Assembly (NCBI GenBank): GCA_021776925.1
Contig: JAJFFB010000123.1
Location: 1-42,083, forward strand
Direction of reading: 5' to 3'
Source of the DNA: Planctomycetota bacterium
Lineage (GTDB): Bacteria > Planctomycetota > UBA1135
DNA length: 42,083 bases
Shown: positions 24,511 through 31,791 of the stretch, one piece after another
Numbering within the stretch: position 1 is the stretch's first letter
Layout of the letters: the number at the start of each line of letters is the position of its first letter
Notes under the pieces: model-generated
What the model was told of the DNA's origin: nothing
The model's database searches: none
Seen by the model: only the letters and a program-made list of their open reading frames with translations
Made by a program: the position numbers and the translations under genes

Positions 24511-24988
24511 GCGTCTGCGGCAGGACCTGATAAGGCTGCCCCAGCCTGCGTGCCAGGGGCAGACCAGAACTCTCCTCAAGGCCCGCCGGCCCCTGGATCA
24601 GGCTGGTGGTGCCGAGCAGCAATAGCCAGCTCAGGGTGGCGAGCAGCAGACCAGCGACCGCGCCGAGCAGCGCGTCGGCGGCGGTGCGCGCGTTGCCGAG
24701 ACGGCCGACCAGGAGGCGGCGCAACGAACCCAGCAGCAACACGCCGAGCAGGACGACCGCCAGCTGGAACCACGAAGAAAGCATCGTGACCCGCTCGGGG
24801 TTGGAGCTGAAGGCGCCCGCCAGGCTGTCCAACAGGCTGGATAGGGCGCCGGCTCCGGCCACCGCCGCCATCCATACCAAGAGACGGCTAAACTGTTGAG
24901 TCATGCCGCGCACGGCCCCTGCTGCCAGACCGTAGGCGGCAAGGCTCAATCCGAGCCAATCGAGCCAGTGCAAAGACTCCAGGTCCAT
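24449..24988 (-). CDS. CvpA-family membrane protein
   Basis: The 179-aa product from ATG 24988 has MDLESLHWLDWLGLSLAAYG, then the CvpA-type GAVRGMTQQFSRLLVW. Four hydrophobic helices follow, and then a conserved-looking LGNARTAADALLGAVAGLL (an NRxxGxxxG-like element), before a soluble C-terminus. CvpA proteins are small inner-membrane proteins with roles in colicin production and bile/envelope stress, and their biochemistry is poorly known. The frame runs open upstream to 25534 across the next gene, but that part is a shadow. It is divergent from the 25006 gene with only 17 bases between start codons. Confidence 0.78.
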   Translation of the reverse strand: MDLESLHWLDWLGLSLAAYGLAAGAVRGMTQQFSRLLVWMAAVAGAGALSSLLDSLAGAFSSNPERVTMLSSWFQLAVVLLGVLLLGSLRRLLVGRLGNARTAADALLGAVAGLLLATLSWLLLLGTTSLIQGPAGLEESSGLPLARRLGQPYQVLPQTLKTSLLDAARLPPAAPADQD

Positions 24989-25005
24989 GGCGGCAGATTG
25001 TAGCC

Positions 25006-26628
25006 ATGTCAGGCACCGATGACCGCAACGGGATGCAGGCCCAATGGGAACTCCTGCAGGAATTGGAAGCCCGCATCCTGGGCATGCCGGCGACCGCTGC
25101 GGAGTGGCGTCAGGCGCGCGCCGATTTCCCGCTGCCGGTGCTCGGCCCGGAGGTCGAAGCGCGCTTCCGCGAGTGGTTCCTGCTCGAACGTTTGAGTGAA
25201 GCACTTGGCAGTCCGCCGGCGCTGGCGTGGGCTCCGGCCGAACTCGCCGAGGACAGCGCCTGGAGCCGTTTGCTGGACAATTTCCTCGGCGTCTTCCAGG
25301 CCGAAGCACGCGGCGACGGTCGCGTGCTGTTGGTCGATTTATGGAGCGGGCGTGCGATCCAGGGAAGGGCAGCCATGCTGCCGCCGCCGCAACCAGACGC
25401 CGTTGTCGTCGGTCGCTTCTGCCTGGCGGATGAGGAGGTGCACGGACCCTTGCCGGGGGTGCGCATGCTGCAGGCTCCCGGGCTGCTGCAAGCGGTCGAA
25501 CAGGATCTGGCACTGGCGCGAGCGCAGGATCCACGCGGGCACCTGTCGCAGCTCGAAATCGAGAGGCTGTTTCTTCCCTTTGCCGAGGCCCCTCCTGCCG
25601 AGGCCCTTCCTGCGCAGGCGGGTGCTGAAGCGCTGGCGGTGCTCACCGCCGAACTTGAAGAACTGCTGAGCGCCGACCCGGTGTGGCCGCTGCAACGCAT
25701 ACATGCGCTGTTGGCCGAGGGCGGAATGGGTGGCGCTCTCGATCACCTTGCGTTTCATAGCGAACTGGATCTGGATCAATTGCGCCGCTTGCTCCCCGCC
25801 TATCTGGCTGCTTCTCAGGCGCAGTATCCTTCTGTCGCAGAGGGCGCGTACGGCGCGGACGCCACCCCAGACCTGGCCGGATCCGAGGTCGAAGCTGGTC
25901 CGGTCGAGCAAGCCCTCGAAGCCTTCGACCACGCGCGCACCAAAGGCAAAGACCTGGACCAGGCTTTCGCCGAACTTGAAGGCGCATTGCACCTGGGCCA
26001 GGGCGTCAGCGCCGAGCCGGAGCCCGGCGGAGACGCGGCGGTGCCGGTCGGTCCGGATCGTGCTGCCGGCATGGCCGTGTGGCTGGAGGCCTACCGCTGG
26101 GAGGCCGGATTGGATGCACTGGATCCAGGCCTGGTCCAGTTCCTCGATCATCTGCGCGCCCTTGAAATGGAGGGCGTCGATGCTTCGGAAATCGCCCCGT
26201 CGCACCTCTACCCGTTTTTGCTCGCCGCCACCGACGCCGACCAAGCGCAGCTGCGGCTGCGCGCGATCACGCCTTTCCTGGAATGGGCGATGCGCGAGCA
26301 AGGGGCGCCTCTGGAAGACTTCCTCGCTGACCTCCTGGCTGGACAGGGCGAACGGCTGCACAGCCTGATTCGCTGCAACGCGCGGTTGGCGGCGGCAGGC
26401 GCTCGCGGTGGCAATCAGGCGCGCCTGGCGCAGAGCGAGCCGCCCGAAGTCACCACCGAGGGAGAGGAAAGCGCGGCGGTGGTCGGTTTCGAAGAGGGGG
26501 AATTGCAGCACCTGCGTCCGGGGGACCTATTGCAGGGGGCATGGCACGAGGGGCTGTTCCACGTCTGTGCGGTAGTCCCGGCCGAGGCCCTGGCGGCGGC
26601 GACCCCCGGCGACCGTGGGTTAGACTGA
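25006..26628 (+). CDS. Large helical protein of unknown function
   Basis: This 540-aa acidic, Ala/Glu/Leu-rich protein has no signal peptide or membrane helix. Residues 1-130 form a compact part with aromatic motifs (EVEARFREWFLLERLSEALG, SRLLDNFLGVFQAEARGDGRVLLVDLWSG). A long helical, low-complexity middle follows (AEAPPAEALPAQAGAEALA). A second organised region lies at about 360-480, with a short beta C-terminus (RPGDLLQGAWHEGLFHVCAVVP). It may be a cytosolic scaffold, but no family is recognised. Its start is 17 bases from the divergent CvpA gene, so they must share a control region. Confidence 0.7.
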   Translation: MSGTDDRNGMQAQWELLQELEARILGMPATAAEWRQARADFPLPVLGPEVEARFREWFLLERLSEALGSPPALAWAPAELAEDSAWSRLLDNFLGVFQAEARGDGRVLLVDLWSGRAIQGRAAMLPPPQPDAVVVGRFCLADEEVHGPLPGVRMLQAPGLLQAVEQDLALARAQDPRGHLSQLEIERLFLPFAEAPPAEALPAQAGAEALAVLTAELEELLSADPVWPLQRIHALLAEGGMGGALDHLAFHSELDLDQLRRLLPAYLAASQAQYPSVAEGAYGADATPDLAGSEVEAGPVEQALEAFDHARTKGKDLDQAFAELEGALHLGQGVSAEPEPGGDAAVPVGPDRAAGMAVWLEAYRWEAGLDALDPGLVQFLDHLRALEMEGVDASEIAPSHLYPFLLAATDADQAQLRLRAITPFLEWAMREQGAPLEDFLADLLAGQGERLHSLIRCNARLAAAGARGGNQARLAQSEPPEVTTEGEESAAVVGFEEGELQHLRPGDLLQGAWHEGLFHVCAVVPAEALAAATPGDRGLD

Positions 26629-26632
26629 ATGC

Positions 26633-27790
26633 ATGAACCCGCGCTCCTGCCGGAATTCAATCCTGTGGGCCCTTCTGTGCGGTAGCTTCCTGGTTGCCGA
26701 GGCCCGCGCCCAGCAGAATTCACCCGCGGACCCCGGTCTGCAACAGCCCACCCATGGGCCGCTCAAGAAGCGCGCCGTGGTGCCCCACTACGCGGGGGTC
26801 TACCATCCGGCCACCGGGCTGCGTCGCTCCGACCTGCGCGCTTCCACCGCCAGCGGTCCGGAACTGATCTGGAACGGCCTGGTCCGGACCAACTACTACA
26901 CCTACGTCGGTCCCTACCAGGAGATCATTGACGAAGGGACCCTGACCGACCGTGATCCTGAATTGCGCGAACAGGTCAACGGCTTCCGCTTCGTCTATTG
27001 CTCGGAAGTGCCCGATCCGAACGGGGACCTGGTCACCGCCAACATTGTTTTCTACGACGAGACCGCGGAATGCAGCGGGCCTGCCTCGTGGCCGCAGACC
27101 AGCTGTGGTTATCGGCTGAGCGGCTTGCCGGGCGGAGATGCCAACGGCAACCTTCTGTGCTGGGAAATCGACGTTGATCTGCAGGGCGGAGGTTTCGAAT
27201 GCGATCTGACCACCGATGAGCACAGCAACAAGTTGTTCGGCTGGGGGGGGTGGTACGAACAGGATCTGACCGGACCCAACCTGGCCCAACTCGGACCGGG
27301 CTCGCGTTGTTCCTTCACCTGGTTCGATCGCGACCCGGCGACCTTTTCCGGTTTCCTCGGCTGTTATTGGTTCCAGTGCCAACCGCCGGAAAACTTTGCC
27401 ATGGGTTTGTTCGGCAATCCCGCCGGTGTCTTCGCCGTCTATGGCAGCGAGGTGGGGGCCGATGACCGGCTGGTGCTCGGCGCAGTCCAGGAAGCGGTGG
27501 CGGGTTCCTCGCTTGATCTGTGGGTCTCCGATCTCGATCGCATCCCGGTTCCCGCCGCACTGTGGGCATCGCCCAACCGGGTCGACCGTGATCTGCAGCC
27601 GATCCTCGGGCTGGACGCCCACGAGGTGGCCGAATTCGCCAGCCGGGTAGCGGAGCGAGCGCCCGCGGCCTTCCATTCGGTGGTCCTGCCGATGGGTGCC
27701 GCCGGGCGCGCCTGGTACTGCCAGGCCGCGCAAATCACCGCTGGACAGGCGGTGGCACTGTCCAACGGACTCGAAGTCTGGGTGCGTTGA
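26633..27790 (+). CDS. Secreted protein of unknown function
   Basis: This 385-aa product has a Sec signal peptide (SILWALLCGSFLVAEARAQQ, cleavage near residue 26). The mature protein is rich in Gly, Trp, Tyr and paired Cys (FVYCSEVPDPNGD, TSCGYRLSGLPGGDANGN, LGCYWFQCQPP), suggesting a disulphide-stabilised beta fold. The C-terminal part (GAAGRAWYCQAAQITAGQAVALSNGLEV) resembles the closing segments of secreted proteins in marine Planctomycetota. The start is four bases after the stop of the previous gene. No catalytic motif is recognised. Confidence 0.72.
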   Translation: MNPRSCRNSILWALLCGSFLVAEARAQQNSPADPGLQQPTHGPLKKRAVVPHYAGVYHPATGLRRSDLRASTASGPELIWNGLVRTNYYTYVGPYQEIIDEGTLTDRDPELREQVNGFRFVYCSEVPDPNGDLVTANIVFYDETAECSGPASWPQTSCGYRLSGLPGGDANGNLLCWEIDVDLQGGGFECDLTTDEHSNKLFGWGGWYEQDLTGPNLAQLGPGSRCSFTWFDRDPATFSGFLGCYWFQCQPPENFAMGLFGNPAGVFAVYGSEVGADDRLVLGAVQEAVAGSSLDLWVSDLDRIPVPAALWASPNRVDRDLQPILGLDAHEVAEFASRVAERAPAAFHSVVLPMGAAGRAWYCQAAQITAGQAVALSNGLEVWVR

Positions 27791-28108
27791 TCAGCGCACC
27801 AGGGCCAGGGCGACGGCGGCGATCAGCAGCACCACCGCGGCGGGGGTGGAGATCAGGCTGAGATTGCCGCCGCGGCGGAAGGACAACAGCAGGCCGATCA
27901 GGCCGAGCGCCGGGATCCAGCCAAAATGAAGTGCTGCGGTGCGAAGCGCCTCCATTTCGGTGCCTGCTGGGTCTTTCCAGGCCCGCCACAGCGGCTCCCA
28001 CCAGATCAGAAGGGGGACCCACAGGGCGGCGGCGGAGCCCAGGGCCAGTTTGGAGAAGCGGTGGTCCGGTGGAAGTGGAGTGCGTTTCACGGATGACTTC
28101 TCTGTCAT
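27791..28108 (-). CDS. Small three-helix membrane protein
   Basis: This 105-aa product has a basic N-terminus (MTEKSSVKRTPLPPDHRFSK) and three hydrophobic helices (around ALGSAAALWVPLLIWW, WIPALGLIGLLLSF and STPAAVVLLIAAVALALV). Its stop abuts that of the converging secreted-protein gene. Its first codons lie inside an inverted repeat ATGAC-N6-GTCAT that recurs 239 bases away, before the second small-RNA unit. Function unknown. Confidence 0.68.
   Translation of the reverse strand: MTEKSSVKRTPLPPDHRFSKLALGSAAALWVPLLIWWEPLWRAWKDPAGTEMEALRTAALHFGWIPALGLIGLLLSFRRGGNLSLISTPAAVVLLIAAVALALVR
28093..28108. promoter_or_regulatory. Inverted repeat ATGAC-N6-GTCAT, unit 1
   Basis: This 5-bp dyad with a six-base spacer overlaps the start codon of the 28108 gene. 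A second copy lies at 28332-28347, extended there to GATGACA/TGTCATC. It looks like an operator that was duplicated together with the small-RNA gene. Confidence 0.4.
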
Positions 28109-28179
28109 ACGGGTGGCAGACCGATGGTTTCCAGCTTTTCTCGCTGGCCGCCTGTGCCTGTTGGGTCTAGATTGGATCT

Positions 28180-28315
28180 ATGGGTTGAAATGGCCCATGG
28201 GTAAGTTCCGAAGAGGGTTTTGGGCAGGAGGTTGAGCGAGTGAAAGGCGGTTGACCTGCGCGCCCATTTCCCGAATGGCAGCCGGCTCTTCCTCGGAAGA
28301 GTCGGCTGTTTTTTT
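28180..28315 (+). ncRNA. Candidate small RNA A of a tandem homologous pair
   Basis: Roughly 136 nt. A -10-like TAGATT (28168-28173) is followed six bases later by a hairpin ATGGG...CCCAT (28180-28198). The conserved block TTCCGAAGAGGG follows, then GTTGAGCGAG and AGGCGGTTGACC. A long arm, GGGCAGG pairing CCTGC...CCC, spans these. It ends at a strong intrinsic terminator. Unit B 242 bases downstream has the same order of elements with different arm sequences. No open frame is conserved between them, so RNA rather than protein is likely. A cis riboswitch/attenuator reading is the alternative. Confidence 0.5.
28279..28315 (+). terminator. Intrinsic terminator of RNA A
   Basis: CAGCCGGCTCTTCC pairs with GGAAGAGTCGGCTG around a TC turn, with one mismatch or wobble; seven T follow (28309-28315). 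Confidence 0.88.
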
Positions 28316-28331
28316 GCTGATGCACGGCGAG

Positions 28332-28347
28332 ATGACATATCTGTCAT
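28332..28347. promoter_or_regulatory. Inverted repeat ATGAC-N6-GTCAT, unit 2
   Basis: Second copy of the dyad at 28093-28108. Here it extends to a perfect GATGACA-TATC-TGTCATC (28331-28348). It lies about 75 bases upstream of small RNA B. Confidence 0.4.
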
Positions 28348-28419
28348 CGGCGGGGGGGCAGCGCCATTTATTGCGCTCATAGAGGAGAAGCCCTTTGGAG
28401 TTTCGATACAATTTGGTTA

Positions 28420-28557
28420 CAGGGGCTTTCGAGCCCCAGGGGCAAATTCCGAAGAGGGGTTTGGACAGCTCTGTTGAACGACGTGACAGGCGGTCAGCAG
28501 AAGTCTGAAACCTGAATCGGTGGCCGGTCCCTTGAGAGGGGGGCCGGTCATTTTTTT
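28420..28557 (+). ncRNA. Candidate small RNA B of a tandem homologous pair
   Basis: Roughly 138 nt. A -10-like TACAAT (28407-28412) precedes a perfect hairpin GGGGCT-TTCG-AGCCCC (28422-28437). The shared block ATTCCGAAGAGGGG follows, then GTTGAACGAC, GTGACAGGCGGT and a terminator. Arm sequences differ from RNA A but preserve pairing, for example GGAC with GTCT where A has GGG with CCC. The downstream lipoprotein gene starts 39 bases after the terminator, so a cis-regulatory role cannot be excluded. Confidence 0.5.
28521..28557 (+). terminator. Intrinsic terminator of RNA B
   Basis: TGGCCGGTCCC pairs with GGGGGCCGGTCA (two wobbles) around TTGAGAG, followed by seven T. Confidence 0.88.
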
Positions 28558-28596
28558 AAACCCCCCGCGGTGCCTGGGTGCAGAATATTCGTGCTC

Positions 28597-29220
28597 ATGC
28601 GGCCCGCCACCCGTGTCCTGCATCGAATCTTGCCGGCACTGCTGCTCGGGGTGGCCGCCTGCAGCATGGTCGACCCGACCGGGGAGGGGCGCGCTGCCTT
28701 GAGCCTGTATCCGATCACCGGCACCCAGCGCCTCACCGCCGTTTTCAGCGACCAGCCTGGAACTCCAGTGCGGGAAAAACGCGACGTGCAGGTCGACGGC
28801 TTAGGTCTCGCCTTCGAAAGGGATGGGGGCAGTGGGCAGGCCTTTGTCATGGCGACCGAGTTCCGGGCCTATGAGCTGGACGATTTCCAAAGCAGCCTTT
28901 CGTTGGAGGTGCGCCCGGGTCTGCGGCGTTTTCTTTTCCACGATTACCGCCTGCGTCCTTTTGTCCAGGGCAACGGGGTCTTTGGTTTGGGTACGGATTC
29001 GCTTTACCTGGGGGTGACTTTGCAATCCGGTTTGTCCTGGCAGTTTGCCGAAACCTGGGGCATCGAAGCCGGCGCCGCCTGGGAGACCTTTCCGGTCGGG
29101 ACACCCGCCTTCGACGTGTGCGATTTCTTCTGCGGCGGTTTCTTCGGCAATCTCGATCAGGTCGACGAGGATTCGATGAGCGGATCGGTTTTTTATCTGG
29201 CCGTGCGCCATTTCTTCTGA
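28597..29220 (+). CDS. Putative outer-membrane beta-barrel lipoprotein
   Basis: This is a 207-aa product. The start at 28597 gives a signal of basic residues plus ILPALLLGVAACS, with VAAC as lipobox near residue 19. The mature part alternates short amphipathic strands (LSLEVRPGLRRFLFHDYRLRPF, LYLGVTLQSGLSWQF, WGIEAGAAWETF) and ends SGSVFYLAVRHFF. The terminal aromatic is a hallmark of outer-membrane barrels. It is best read as a small barrel or barrel-like surface protein. It follows the tandem small-RNA units. Confidence 0.7.
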   Translation: MRPATRVLHRILPALLLGVAACSMVDPTGEGRAALSLYPITGTQRLTAVFSDQPGTPVREKRDVQVDGLGLAFERDGGSGQAFVMATEFRAYELDDFQSSLSLEVRPGLRRFLFHDYRLRPFVQGNGVFGLGTDSLYLGVTLQSGLSWQFAETWGIEAGAAWETFPVGTPAFDVCDFFCGGFFGNLDQVDEDSMSGSVFYLAVRHFF

Positions 29221-29254
29221 ACGCGCGCTTGTTGCCGGCAGGCCGGGCCCTGGC

Positions 29255-29815
29255 TCAGGTGAGGGCCTTGATCAGGAACATGGCCGAAACCAAGAGGATC
29301 AGGGCCAACCACCAGAGCTGGATCAGCAGCGGACGGAAGGACTTCTTCGCCGGGGACTCCTCCCATTTGCAGACGGCATCGTTTTCGAGCAGTACGACGA
29401 GCTGGGTGGTGCCGTTGCCGACGCGCGGAAAGGACCAGCACTTCTGGTTCGCAGCTTCTTGGGCGGGCGCCTGGTGGATTTCTCTGGGTTTGCCAAAGGC
29501 CGCCAGGACCGCCTCGGCGGGCCAGCCCACTTGAATCTCCTGCGCTTCGATCTGGTCGACCATTTCCACTTCGTGAAAGAACTGTAGGAGTCTGTCGCGC
29601 CGAACACGCTTGAGCAGCTCTCTCCATGCGAGGATGGCAAAGCCGAAGATCAGGGCGATCACGCTGACTTCGCTCTCTAGGCGGCCTGCCTGCCGTTCGG
29701 AATAGCCCCAGGCCAGTGCCAGTGAGCCCACCCATGGATAAACGATGAAGTAAACCACGAAAGCGAAGGTGGCGCACCACAGCGGAAGAAGGGAATTCCC
29801 CGGTCTGTTACGCAA
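29255..29815 (-). CDS. Membrane protein with BamE/OmlA-like soluble domain
   Basis: This 186-aa product has two N-terminal hydrophobic helices (PLWCATFAFVVYFIVYPW; VSVIALIFGFAILAW). A basic linker and a soluble domain follow (VGWPAEAVLAAFGKPREIHQ ... CWSFPRVGNGTTQLVVLLENDAVCKW), and a last helix (QLWWLALILLVSAMFLI). The soluble part has the spacing of the SmpA/OmlA fold. Similar domains occur in the genes at 38114 and 39282. Function unknown; a role in envelope assembly would be speculation. Confidence 0.68.
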   Translation of the reverse strand: MRNRPGNSLLPLWCATFAFVVYFIVYPWVGSLALAWGYSERQAGRLESEVSVIALIFGFAILAWRELLKRVRRDRLLQFFHEVEMVDQIEAQEIQVGWPAEAVLAAFGKPREIHQAPAQEAANQKCWSFPRVGNGTTQLVVLLENDAVCKWEESPAKKSFRPLLIQLWWLALILLVSAMFLIKALT

Positions 29816-29863
29816 GGGCTAAAAAGGTGTCGAGGTTCATCGGAGGGCTACATTTCGAACCCA

Positions 29864-30100
29864 ATGCAGAAATCGATGCGATGTTGGCGTCTGAGGGTAT
29901 TTCAGGTGGGGGCCCTCGGCCTGCTTGTTGCAGGCTGTGGCAGGCCCGGATGTTACGGCGGGAGCCAGACCAGGGTACACAAGGCCATCATCACCCTTGG
30001 AGCAGCGGTGGACCAATTCCAACTGGAGTACCACCAGTATCCGACCTCGCTGCAAGAACTCACCTCCGCCGACGTCACCAACTGGTCGCAGGAGGATTAG
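29864..30100 (+). CDS. Short pseudopilin-like lipoprotein
   Basis: This 78-aa product has a basic start and a hydrophobic VFQVGALGLLVAGC, so it is probably lipid-anchored at Cys25. The mature part, HKAIITLGAAVDQFQLEYHQYPTSLQELTS, matches the segment after the first helix of GspG-type pseudopilins (helix, YP, L). It stops right there, with no C-terminal beta sheet. It may be truncated or a specialised mini-protein. The stop overlaps the converging 30097 gene by four bases. Confidence 0.55.
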   Translation: MQKSMRCWRLRVFQVGALGLLVAGCGRPGCYGGSQTRVHKAIITLGAAVDQFQLEYHQYPTSLQELTSADVTNWSQED

Positions 30101-30378
30101 TCGTTTCCCTTCCGTTGGTTTTCAATCCATCTGGCGGTGCCGGTCACCTCATCGATGAGGTCTTCGAACTGCCTCAGGACCTCAGTGCCCATTCCAGCGA
30201 TTTGGACCACACTCGCTTCATGGATCACCAGCTGGTCCGTGGAGGGATCCAATCCAAATCCCAGGGTGAGGGTTATCTTGGAAATGCCGACGTGCTCCTC
30301 ATGGCCCCAGTCTGAGTGAGCTTCCGCACGCTTTGAAGCCTCCCATGGATTGGCGTTTTGCATCTGCAAAAAGTCCAT
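30097..30378 (-). CDS. Small protein of unknown function
   Basis: This 93-aa product starts at ATG 30378; the longer frame to 30420 adds only low-quality sequence. Its second half, ISKITLTLGFGLDPSTDQLVIHEASVVQIAGMG followed by a helix EVLRQFEDLIDEVTGTARWIENQ, looks like a folded beta-alpha protein. No family is recognised. Its start region overlaps a plus-strand frame (30333-30530), so one of the two starts must be wrong or the other a fragment. Confidence 0.5.
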   Translation of the reverse strand: MDFLQMQNANPWEASKRAEAHSDWGHEEHVGISKITLTLGFGLDPSTDQLVIHEASVVQIAGMGTEVLRQFEDLIDEVTGTARWIENQRKGND

Positions 30379-30530
30379 GCGTCCAGGACCACGATGGGGG
30401 GAGCGAAGACCTGGACGCACTCATAGATCAGTGCCAAGACGCCATCGACACCGGCAACATGACCCCGCGCTACATCTGGGACCGCAAGGAGGCCAAGGTG
30501 GTGTGGACGAGCTGGGGAGGTGTGATGTGA
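30333..30530 (+). pseudogene. PRYIWD family copy 2, probably a fragment
   Basis: The frame's last 40 residues (EDLDALIDQCQDAIDTGNM, then TPRYIWDRKEAKVVWTSWGG) match the C-terminus encoded on the minus strand at 21249. DNA identity begins only near 30400, and the region before it overlaps the 30378 gene on the opposite strand, so the start is unclear. It lacks the extra cysteines possible for copy 1. It could be a short real gene or the surviving 3' end of one. Confidence 0.4.
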
Positions 30531-30624
30531 GCTCACCTAGAAAGGAAACCTTCTCCTTGACCGCCAAATGCCATTAGAAACTGATGGCGAGGAGCAGATT
30601 GGGGAACCAGGCAATCAGAAAGGA

Positions 30625-30653
30625 AAGACATGTTTCCGATGAAATGATAGAAT
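30625..30653 (+). promoter_or_regulatory. Promoter of the structured RNA locus
   Basis: AAGACA (30625-30630) and TAGAAT (30648-30653) are separated by 17 bases. The -10 is extended (TGATAGAAT), identical to that of ssrA. Transcription would start near 30660. Confidence 0.5.
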
Positions 30654-30657
30654 GAGA

Positions 30658-30728
30658 GGTGGAGCGCACGGGAATTGAACCCGTCGAGACTTGGGTCTAG
30701 AGCCTTGCCCGGCGAACCTGCGCGCCCC
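30658..30728 (-). ncRNA. Degenerate tRNA-like cloverleaf
   Basis: On the minus strand: acceptor GGGGCGC/GCGCTCC (one G-T pair), a short D-type arm GCC-GGGCAA-GGC, a middle arm AGAC-CCAA-GTCT with a four-base loop, and a canonical T-arm ACGGG-TTCAATT-CCCGT. The 3' end is ACCT, not ACCA. The middle arm cannot hold an anticodon and the total is six bases short, so it is not a working tRNA. It could be a tmRNA-like or viral-type mimic, a decayed integration target, or the antisense of the plus-strand RNA. Confidence 0.38.
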
Positions 30729-30857
30729 GAATTCTCAATGATCCTGAAGGTGGCCTTCCGCCAGAGGTCATGCCCTCCGGCGGCTGGCCGATCAGGTTTT
30801 CTTCGGTGCCCCTCGCCTTTTTCCGTTAAGTCATAAGGGGGGTGCCGATTTTTTTTT
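30660..30857 (+). ncRNA. Candidate structured RNA with terminator
   Basis: Between a good promoter and a strong terminator, nearly every base can pair. First is a cloverleaf-like domain (30661-30728). A long hairpin (30743-30797) follows, with CCTGA/TCAGG, GGCC/GGCC and CCGCC/GGCGG segments, then the terminator stem. No frame of note is present. About 200 nt in total. The first domain is more tRNA-like when read on the other strand, so the active strand is uncertain. Confidence 0.42.
30803..30857 (+). terminator. Intrinsic terminator with nine T
   Basis: TCGGTGCCCCT (30803-30813) pairs with AGGGGGGTGCCGA (30836-30848) with two wobbles, followed by nine T. The loop is long (about 22 bases). 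Confidence 0.75.
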
Positions 30858-30903
30858 AGAGGCGACTAGAGCCCTAATCCGACAAGAGCCGCCAAAACCC
30901 TCC

Positions 30904-31629
30904 TCATTTCAATTCCTCCTGGTCATTTTCGGAAGTAGTTGCCTCCTTCATCGGATAGGCGAATCGGAGGATTGCTGGGAGGGCATCTAGGATCTCCTCC
31001 AACCGCTTCTCAGTCAGAGGATCGCCGTCCCGTGGGAGAGAGTCCATGAATCCGAGGAGCAGTGGCGGTAGCCCTTTCCCCACCTTCGGATTTGCGATGT
31101 AAGCCGATCCTGCTACTGAAACCTGCTTCTTCCGAGATGAAGACTTCTTAGGCTTGGGCTTAATAAAAACCCTGGGGCTCCGGGCATTAACAGACTCCGG
31201 AGGTACCAGTCCCGCATGTGCGCACAGACCGAGAAACAGGGTCACCATGCGCTGCTGTTGCCCTGATGGCTCGAAGCCCCGAAATGCGTCTCGCACTTGC
31301 TGAGGCTCAGCTGAGGCAGGGTCGATAACCTGAAAAACAGGCGCGTAAGCTGCTTTTAACCATGCTTCAAGGCGTTTAGGGAAATCAGATGACTTTGCCA
31401 ACCGGAAGGCTTCGAACTCATCTGTAGGCTTCCCGTTGTCATCGATTAATCCGAGGATCTTCAGGGCCTGAAGGGTCCGTGGTATCAGGCTTTCTGTGAT
31501 CCCGACTCGACCCAGGCTAGCCGAAGTAATTGGACGCGGGAGCTTGCCCTCGCGGTGCTGGTTGATAAGTGAAACGAGCGCGGCAGGAGGGGCATAGGGA
31601 GCAGGTGAGTTGGGGCCAGCGAGGGACAT
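30904..31629 (-). CDS. DUF5343 family protein
   Basis: This 241-aa product starts at MSLAGPNSPAPYAPPAALVSLINQ (ATG at 31629; one at 31641 is four codons upstream). YAPPAALVSLINQ, then LGRVGITESLIPRTLQALKILGLIDDNGKPT, then FRGFEPSGQQQRMVTLFLGL are the conserved blocks of DUF5343. This helical, winged-helix-like family is common in mobile and accessory DNA, and its function is unknown. A basic linker (KPKPKKSSSRKKQ) separates a C-terminal tail. It is the first gene of the right-hand island. An association with defence is an inference from context. Confidence 0.82.
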   Translation of the reverse strand: MSLAGPNSPAPYAPPAALVSLINQHREGKLPRPITSASLGRVGITESLIPRTLQALKILGLIDDNGKPTDEFEAFRLAKSSDFPKRLEAWLKAAYAPVFQVIDPASAEPQQVRDAFRGFEPSGQQQRMVTLFLGLCAHAGLVPPESVNARSPRVFIKPKPKKSSSRKKQVSVAGSAYIANPKVGKGLPPLLLGFMDSLPRDGDPLTEKRLEEILDALPAILRFAYPMKEATTSENDQEELK

Positions 31630-31791
31630 GGGCGTAAACAATAACGCGGATTCACGCCCAGGTCAAGTCGTCCGTTCGTTCAAGGACGTGGACGGGCATG
31701 CTATAGCACACGTCCGGTTTCATCTAATGTGTTGTAAGTCTTTCTAAAAAAGGAGGTTGTAGATTCAAAACGGGAACATAGTATTTCAGAT

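Noticed and set aside
24989-25534. Extension of the CvpA-like gene to 361 residues
   Set aside because: The added part is an Arg/Pro-rich antisense reading of the divergent 25006 gene.
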